This document shows, in pieces, positions 57,370 through 64,000 of a DNA stretch of 64,000 nt (positions are counted from its first letter, which is position 1; each line of letters begins with the position of its first letter). Source of the DNA: Punica granatum (taxonomy: Eukaryota > Streptophyta > Magnoliopsida > Myrtales > Lythraceae); NCBI RefSeq assembly GCF_007655135.1, contig NC_045130.1:38374605-38438604 (forward strand), written 5' to 3'. The notes below the pieces were generated by a model. The model did no database searches and had not been told where the DNA came from. It saw nothing but the letters and a program-made list of their open reading frames with translations. A program made the position numbers and the translations under genes.

Positions 57370-60300
57370 AAGTTGGTGCGTGAGGATTACGAACACCCAA
57401 CTTGCCGAGAAGGAACAGAAAACGGTCCCGCCCCAATGCCTTAGTGAACAAGTCTGCCAATTGATATTTCGTGGAGACGTGTGCAGTAGTGATGGCATTG
57501 TTCTTAATATGGTCACGGATGAAATGACAATCGATCTCAATGTGCTTCGTACGTTCATGAAAGACTGGATTGGCAGCAATGTGAAGTGCTGCCTGATTAT
57601 CGCAAAATAGTTGAGTAGGTCGAGGAAAAATGACACCAAGAGACGATAATAAGTTACGTAGCCAGATGATCTCACTAACAGTAGCAGCCATGGCCCTATA
57701 TTCCGCTTCAGCAGAAGAACGCGAAACGGTGGTTTGCTTCTTTATTTTCCAAGAGATGGGACTACCTCCAATAGTTATGAAGTAGCCAGTTATAGAACGC
57801 CGAGTCATAGGGCAACTAGCCCAATCAGAATCACAGAATGCAGCTAGTTCCAATGACTTTGGATGAATAAAGATTCCTTGCCCTGGTGATTGTTTAATGT
57901 AACGAAGGACACGAGTAGCTGCGTCCCAATGATCTTGACGAGGTGTCTGCATAAACTGCGATAGGATCTGGACAGAGTAGGTGATTTCTGGCCTCGTGAT
58001 AGTGAGATAGAGAAGACGCCCAACAAGTCGACGATACTGTCCTGGATCAGTAAGCAGGGCACCGGAATCGGAGGAAAGTCGATGATTCTGCTCCATAGGA
58101 AAACTAGAAGGACGAGAATCAAGCATTCCACACTCAGACAAAATGTCAATGGCATACTTCCGTTGACAAAGAAACAACCCTGAATCCATACGAGACACTT
58201 CTATGCCAAGGAAATACCGTAAAGTGCCTAAGTCCTTAATACGAAAGCAAGAACTGAGGTACCTTTTGAACGAGGTACAATGAGCAGGTGAATTCCCGGC
58301 GACTAATAAATCGTCTACATAGACGAGGACGGCAATGAAGATACTATCTTTAGAGTAAGTAAAAAGAGAATGATCAGCTCCGGACTGCCTAAATCCATAT
58401 GCAAATAAGGCGTCTGCTAATTTGGAAAACCAATTCCTGGAAGCCTGTCGTAAGCCATAGAGAGAATTAAGAAGTCGACATACTTGTCCTGGTCGAGTAG
58501 CAGAGAGACCAGGTGGAACTGACATATAAACTTCCTCGTGCAGATCACCATGAAGGAAGGCATTATGCACATCCATCTGATGGATTTCCCATTTCTTCAT
58601 AACAGCAACAGCAAGGAAGCATCTAACTGTCACAAGTTTGGCAACAGGAGCAAAAGTCTCACTAAAGTCAACTCCTTCTACTTGCGTGAATCCTTTAGCT
58701 ACGAGGCGGGCTTTATATCTCTCAATAGACCCATCAGCATGACGCTTAATTTTGTAGACCCATTTACAATCAATAGGTTTCTTCCCCGGGGGTAAATTAC
58801 TCATAGTCCAAGTACCGTTGAGTTCAAGTGCTCGGAGTTCCTCTGCCATAGCCGCTTGCCATCGCGGGTCACGAGCAGCCTCTCTATATGAACGAGGTTC
58901 GACATCTAAATCTAAAGTGGCAAGAAACGATATGTATTTATTGGTAGCACCCATATATGATAAATAGTTGCGGAGAGGATACGGTGTACCTGAAGAATTC
59001 TGAGATTCGGTTAAGCAAAGAGAGGAAGACTCGATCATTGCCGTATGACATACATAGTCCTTGAGGAATAAAGGCGGCCTACGTATTCGATTTGATCGTC
59101 GTAAGATGGAAGCATCCTCTGAAATTATGTCTGATGGTGATCTTGGATTTAGGTCGAGCTCCCCTGTGAAGTCCGGTGATGGAGGAGATTGAGCAGAGTT
59201 CCTATCTGCATTTAATGGAGAATGGGCTGGCTTCTGAAATGAGCTTGGGCCGAATCCCTGCAACTGATTGGGCTTTCCAGATGAGGAGGAGACGTCACCC
59301 GGAGAAGCTGGACCCGGCTTCTGTATTGAGCTTGGGCCGAATTCCTGCAGCGGATTCGTCTTCTCGGACGAAGAGGAGACGCCGCCTGGAGAAGCTGGAT
59401 CCGGAATTATGTGACCCACTGGACTGTCAATCGGCCCTATTGGGCTCTCTTCTAGGCCTCCCACACCGACTTTATATAATGGACTGTGGATTTCATCATG
59501 CTGGCCCGCAATGTATTCTTCTTCCCAGTGCAGTGGTGTGCCCATTTCCGTTCCATTTGTTCCCGAGGCTTCGTAAGGAAACGTATTCTCGTAAAAACTG
59601 ACATCTCTTGAGACGAAAAATTCTTTGGTCTTTAAATCATAGACACGCCATCCCTTCTTGCCATGGGGATATCCCACAAAAATACATCTCCGTGCTCGTT
59701 CCTTGAACTTGTCCGTAGGTGGTGGTCTTATTTGCGCATAACAGAGAGAGCCGAACACTCTCAAGTGTGAATAGATAGGAATCTTGCCAAATAATACTTC
59801 GTGTGGACTTTTCCCGGATAATATTGGAGTAGGCGTGATGTTGATCAAATAAGCCGCCGATAAAATACACTCCCCCCAAAATTTTCCCGGTAGAGAGGCT
59901 TGAATAAGTAATGCCCGTGCAACATTTAGGAGATGTCGATGCTTTCGCTCAACTCGCCCATTTTGTTGAGGAGTGTCAACACATGAAGTTTGATGAATAA
60001 TTCCCTTCTGTGAATAGTATTCTTGCATGTCTCGAGACAGAAACTCCGACCCATTGTCGCTTCGAATTATCTTCACATTTGTATCAAATTGATTTTGCAC
60101 GAGATTGCAAAAATTCATTAAATGCCGTTTTGCCTCTGACTTGTCTCGCATCAAATAAACCCACAAGCCTCTACTGAAGTCATCGACTATAGTTAAAAAA
60201 TAATATGCACCCGAATGAGAACGAACTCTATAAGCACCCCATATATCAACATGCACCAATTGAAAAATAGAGCTCGCTTTATTAAAACTACTCGGGAATT

Positions 60301-60733
60301 TAGATCTAGTTTGCTTGGCTTTATGACAAACCTCACAATCTTTATTCATATCATTCTTCAACAATAAACCGGGAATAACGATACGGGGAGATGGATGTCC
60401 CAATCTTTTGTGCCACACATCATTCTCTCTTACTACCGCCACCTTATTAACTTCACGAGTTTGAGCAATATATCGCAAAAGATAGACTCCCCCATGGAGC
60501 TCACCTACTCCAATCATCTTCCTCGACACGCGGTCCTGAATAATGCATAAGTCAGAGGAAAATATTATATGGCAATTCATTTCTTCTGAAAGCCGCGCAA
60601 CAGATATGAGATTGCAATCGAAATCTGGAACAAGCAGGACTTTAGACAATACGAAATTGCCTCCAATGTGCACATTGCCAGTATGTGTAGCCTGAACTGA
60701 TTTTCCGTTTGGAATAAAAACGGGTGAATCGTC
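57368..60733 (-). pseudogene. Copia pol region: integrase, reverse transcriptase, RNase H
   Basis: This is the continuation of the gag-protease frame after an in-frame TGA; the first ATG is at 60673. In order: a GAG-pre-integrase segment (DVWHKRLGHPS, CEVCHKAKQTR), the zinc-binding head of integrase; the integrase core with VHVDIWGAY, RSDNGSEF and TPQQNGRVERKHR, supplying the D-D-E residues; a Pro/Ser-rich linker; the reverse transcriptase (YKARLVAKGFTQ, MDVHNAFLHGDL, and the catalytic YVDDLL); and RNase H (CDSDWASC, SSAEAEYRAMA, CDNQAALHIAANPVFHERTK). All key motifs are present, but as it stands it could only be translated by stop read-through. Confidence 0.93.
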
Positions 60734-62002
60734 TCACAAAATTGATGAGCCAAATAAGAAACGAGAACAACCAGTCATGTGTCTAGAGGCTCCGGTGTCA
60801 ATAATCCATGTCTCATTGCAAGATATAAAATTAAATCGATTACCGGTCTGGTTTTCACCCTCTTCATCAAGCCCGACTAGACTGAGTAGCCGTTGAATTT
60901 GTTCTTCGGAAAATGGCAACGTTGGAGACGACTGAGTCACTGTTTGTACCGCATTTGCTTGATTGAAACCAGCTCCAGGCCTTTTCCCTTGAAAACCGTG
61001 ATGCTTCTTACCGAAACCCCCTCTCGATCCTTTCGAATTTCCTGCTTTATACTGACTGTCCCAGCCACCAGAATTTCGATGTCCATCCGAGTTCGTTGGA
61101 CACTCATTCAGTTTATAACAGGTGCTCCTTGTATGCCCAATTCGATTGCAGTAGTCGCAATGGGGTCGGTTTCCACCTTGCTGCGTTACAGGTCTGCCAT
61201 CATCTACTGCCTTTACGGCAAATGCAGTAGCTTCCTGTCTTTGTGTCTCCTGGGAACGAACTATGGTCCTTTGTCGCTCATCCTGACAGACCATCTGATA
61301 AACACGATTAAGGTTAGGAAAAGGATCCATGCTAAGTATGTTGGAACGAACCGTAGCAAACTCGGGATTTAATCCCATGAGAAACTGATGAGCTTTCTCC
61401 CTTTCTCTCAGTCCCAGTCGATTATGTGCTGCTCCACAAACACACGCACAGGAGCAGGTCATAGACTCAAGGAGATTGTCTAGTTCATCCCAAAGCCCCT
61501 TAAGGGACCCATAGTACTCGGCCACCAATTTCCCTTCCTGCCGATATGCATATACCTCGCTCTTCAGTTGGTAAATCCGTGTCTCGTTTCCCTGAGCAAA
61601 ACGTTGCCTCAAATCTTCCCAAAGGATCCGAGCATTCTCAATGCATGCTATGCTCGGTTGCAAGTCCTTTTCTAATGAGTTTATCATCCATGTAACTACC
61701 AGAGAATTCGCCATCAACCATAATGGCTTGTTGGGGTCACCATCTGCAGGCTCAGGTAAAGTTCCATCGATAAACCCTACCTTGTTCTTAGCACGGAGAG
61801 CAATCCGCATCAGTCGAGACCAGGTAAGGTAGTTTTCTCCATTCAGTTTGCACTCAGTGAGTCGCAAAACTGATCCATCAGCTGAAGTTACGGTGTATGG
61901 AGACACCAAAGTTGCTGCAGGCGCTGCTGGAAGTGGTGCAGCTTCGACTTGAACGGTTCCTGCAGGAGGGAGAGCAGCTGTATTTGTATTTCCTCCAGAC
62001 AT
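60734..62002 (-). CDS. Copia Gag with start of protease, ended by in-frame stop
   Basis: 422 residues from the ATG at 62002. The capsid-like part has WSRLMRIALRAKNKVGFIDG and WEDLRQRFAQGNETRIYQLK, typical of copia Gag. The CX2CX4HX4C zinc knuckle is CDYCNRIGHTRSTC. The protease active site DTGASRHMTG sits near the end. A TGA at 60736-60734 then interrupts a frame that otherwise continues to 57368. Copia elements usually make one Gag-Pol polyprotein, so this stop is most simply a point mutation. Confidence 0.93.
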   Translation of the reverse strand: MSGGNTNTAALPPAGTVQVEAAPLPAAPAATLVSPYTVTSADGSVLRLTECKLNGENYLTWSRLMRIALRAKNKVGFIDGTLPEPADGDPNKPLWLMANSLVVTWMINSLEKDLQPSIACIENARILWEDLRQRFAQGNETRIYQLKSEVYAYRQEGKLVAEYYGSLKGLWDELDNLLESMTCSCACVCGAAHNRLGLREREKAHQFLMGLNPEFATVRSNILSMDPFPNLNRVYQMVCQDERQRTIVRSQETQRQEATAFAVKAVDDGRPVTQQGGNRPHCDYCNRIGHTRSTCYKLNECPTNSDGHRNSGGWDSQYKAGNSKGSRGGFGKKHHGFQGKRPGAGFNQANAVQTVTQSSPTLPFSEEQIQRLLSLVGLDEEGENQTGNRFNFISCNETWIIDTGASRHMTGCSRFLFGSSIL

Positions 62003-62085
62003 GGTTGATTAAGGAGTCGGCTTGACTGATTTGCCGAGATTGAGAATGTGATTGTAATTCAACCACACGGCCCTTAGGCTTCACT

Positions 62086-62097
62086 GCTCTGATACCA
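62086..62097 (-). other. Primer-binding site of the copia element
   Basis: TGGTATCAGAGC on the coding strand, directly after the 5' LTR, is complementary to the initiator methionine tRNA 3' end, the standard copia primer. Confidence 0.95.
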
Positions 62098-62343
62098 TGT
62101 TGAAACCAAGAGAGAAGGTGATGGGACCAAAAGAGAGAGGTGCTGCTATTGTCTGCAAATCCTCGATATTATTTCATTCACTAGAGGAATCTCTTATATG
62201 AGCAAAATACATTCAGCTGTAAGAAGAAAGTTCTAGACTTATAAAGAAAGGCAGGATATCTAGCCTAAAATAAAGATGCTATACAAAAATACGAGATACT
62301 AGTAATATTAAGATACTAAACTAGTAATTGTACAACTGTAATA
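62098..62343 (-). repeat. 5' LTR of the copia element (246 bp)
   Basis: It begins TATTACAG and ends TTTCAACA on the coding strand and is followed directly by the primer-binding site. It must contain the element's promoter; no clear TATA box can be chosen. Confidence 0.95.
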
Positions 62344-62348
62344 CTTCA

Positions 62349-62732
62349 ACTGGGTTTGTGCCAGCAACGCATGGAGATTATTCAGATTACTCTACTTCGG
62401 CTTTGTATTATATAATTGGTTGTGGTTTTCAAATTTACGCCATTGATCTTTTTGAATTACAAAATCACCCACGTATCCTCTAAAATTACGCCTTATTTTC
62501 ATGGTGGATGATCCCCAGAAGAGAAGAAGCTGATTAGTTATATTTATTTTTCGCTGCCTGTTGTCGTCGTCGTACCATAGGAAGGAACTCTTTTCATAAC
62601 TCACACTCTAGTAGTTACTTGTTGATTGCCTTCACATAATCTCCTGAATCTCGACCTCAACTGATCGAGTGAATTCTTCTGTCAATCAGAAGCTAGATAG
62701 CTATCCAGCCAAAAAAAAAAAAAAGAAGCCAG
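62349..62732. other. Spacer between the copia element and the carrier gene
   Basis: This is probably the 3' UTR of the carrier gene, at least at its right end. A minus-strand frame of 70 codons (62604-62392) ends in TAG and has no known domain. Confidence 0.5.
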
Positions 62733-63918
62733 CTAGCTTCTATTGCTTTCTTTGAAGAGGTTAGAGAACCGAGCATGGTGCTTGTACTGCTCGATGTGAA
62801 AATGCATTACTGCCACAATCCCAAAAGACAGTCCAGCATGATAAGCTCGCGGGACCATCCCCGCAAAGAGACCCCTCATGCCGGTCTTCCTGTTCCATTT
62901 AACATACCATGGTTATGGAGGAAAACAGATATGCAACTTCAATTCATCGTGAAACAAAGAATATACATCGATTCTGTCCTATGAGACCCGATCTTTTTCC
63001 TCAAACAGTGCACGACCATGGGATGGATGAGTCTGAGTTCCATCCGGATCTCACAGATCTGATACCCTGTCTATGATGAGACTCGCAAAAGATGCTCCAT
63101 AATCAGGATCGAGTTTTGCATGAACTTGGGCTGCTCGAGCCCGTGACCAGGTCTACTTAGCCGATATAGCTTTGTAATATGAATGGTCGAAATTTACAGC
63201 TTGGCAAAGCAAGATAAAGAAACGGATTTAGGGAATACCTCCAAATCTCAACCAGAGGCTCCTTTAAACTCATTCTGGATGCTCCATTTGGGTCCTTCGA
63301 GAGTCGGAAGGCAAAAAAATGTTAATGACAACATGAAAACCAATACGGACTTCGTTTTAGTGGAAAAAGTAAGAACAGAGAAAGAACTAACTAAACCTCA
63401 ATCTGCCTCCAAGTCCTGGCAACATCAAGAGGGCAAGTGAGAGCTCCAGCAACACTTCCTGTGATGAAAGCAGCCGAGAAAATCACTCTCAACTGGAAAC
63501 TGTAATTGAACAGTCTGTTATCGTCCGGGAGAACTTTTATGAGCGTCTAAATTTCAAAGACAAAGGAAAAGAATAAGATTACAATTATAATTAAACAATG
63601 TAAGTGAACCACGAAATCTAGATTGGTCCTCACAGGCATGAACATCCACGAACAGATTGTATAGAACGGAATATCCCGAGCAATATGTGCTCCCATGCCC
63701 ATCCAGAGCACACGATATTGTAGCACTGCCATAGTTGAATTATAAGATGTTTTACATAACATTCGGAAAAGAGAACTTAATTTCAAGCAGATAGGCAGCC
63801 CAGGTTCAGACTTACAATTGTTCCTCGACTTATATGCTGATTTAGCCTGCGAGGTAACCTCGCATAAAGTCTTGAAGACACCAGGAGACTTCTTGCCCAG
63901 TTGGGTCTCCTGAAATGC
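62733..63918 (-). CDS. Mitochondrial carrier family protein, MTM1/SLC25A39-like (3' part)
   Basis: The last five exons are visible: 63918-63816, 63725-63634, 63546-63397, 63294-63239 and 62889-62733, all joining in frame to 185 codons plus stop; earlier exons lie beyond the window. Carriers have three repeats of two helices in the inner mitochondrial membrane. Visible are the end of repeat 2 (YRVLWMGMGAHIARDIPFYT) and repeat 3, with the signature PX[DE]XX[KR] as PLDVAR in VAGALTCPLDVARTWRQIE, then EIWRKTGMRGLFAGMVPRAY. The AFQETQ..PGVFKTL segment and RDIPF fit the MTM1/SLC25A39-40 group (linked to manganese or glutathione handling). Several usually constant positions differ: TWRQIE for TRRQIE, and no RAGPS after GLFAG. 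It may be a diverged paralogue. The copia element lies 390 bp downstream, in the same direction. Confidence 0.8.
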
Positions 63919-64000
63919 CTGTAATTATCAGATAAAGAATATATTAAATAAGAGAGGAGAGGATAATACTGTCCGTAGGGGAGGGGAAATCAAAACTTAA
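63919..64000 (-). other. Intron of the carrier gene at the window edge
   Basis: The exon acceptor lies at 63919-63920 on the minus strand and no further exon is visible before the end of the window. Confidence 0.6.

Larger units (their letters stand above)
57116..62343 (-). mobile_element. Young, nearly intact Ty1/copia LTR retrotransposon
   Basis: The 5228-bp element has LTRs at both ends, a target duplication CTTCA (57111-57115 and 62344-62348), a primer-binding site, a polypurine tract, and gag-pol in copia order (protease, integrase, reverse transcriptase, RNase H). Between the LTRs there are 2 substitutions and 1 single-base indel in 245 aligned bases, which points to a recent insertion. 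LTR ends on the coding strand are TA...CA rather than TG...CA. Only one stop codon breaks the coding region. Confidence 0.97.

Noticed and set aside
1..64000. CRISPR arrays, bacterial operons or a viral genome
   Set aside because: All recognisable genes are intron-containing plant genes, an intronless plant PPR gene, or plant transposons; no spaced short-repeat array exists.

Overview
This is nuclear DNA of a flowering plant, almost certainly a eudicot. The genes are split by many short GT-AG introns, three encode plastid- or organelle-related proteins, a piece of chloroplast DNA is integrated, and the spacers are AT-rich and full of plant transposon families. The proteins resemble eudicot homologues closely, but the sequence alone does not fix the species.

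The left half, to about 30 kb, is gene-rich. In order it holds an abscisic acid receptor (PYL8-like, + strand, 3 exons, 195 aa); the plastid/mitochondrial AAA protease FTSH11 (- strand, 17 exons, 833 aa); an intronless PLS-class pentatricopeptide repeat protein (+, 730 aa); a SWEET3-like sugar transporter (-, 6 exons, 257 aa, one GC-AG intron); and the plastid sigma factor SIG5 (-, 5 coding exons plus a likely 5'-UTR intron, 514 aa). PYL8 and FTSH11 are convergent, FTSH11 and the PPR gene are divergent, and the PPR gene and SWEET3 are convergent. The spacers carry a 5'-truncated LINE, a tRNA-derived SINE, a hAT-like element and copies of a 181-bp Tourist-like MITE.

From 31 to 57 kb the only gene is SPEECHLESS (-, 3 exons, 358 aa), the bHLH factor that starts the stomatal lineage. 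Around it lie a complete non-autonomous CACTA element (2.5 kb, TSD CTT), two tandem PIF/Harbinger-like MITEs, a hAT-like element nested inside another such MITE, several SINE copies, a nuclear plastid insertion that joins two separate chloroplast regions, a decayed Ty1/copia gag, and many microsatellites including a 25-G run just upstream of SPEECHLESS.

The right end carries a young, structurally complete Ty1/copia retrotransposon (5.2 kb, - strand). Its LTRs differ by two substitutions and one indel, its termini are the unusual TA...CA, its target duplication is CTTCA, and a single in-frame TGA interrupts its gag-pol frame. Next to it are the last five exons of a diverged mitochondrial carrier of the MTM1/SLC25A39 type, which runs off the window edge.

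The genes are not an operon and I see no shared pathway. Several are independently tied to stress or light in other plants (PYL8 in ABA sensing, SIG5 in stress and light control of plastid transcription, SPEECHLESS in stomatal number, FTSH11 in thermotolerance), but their adjacency is probably coincidental. All exon boundaries were read by eye from splice sites and protein conservation. I found no clearly new biological system; the most unusual items are transposon and gene-structure details listed under findings.
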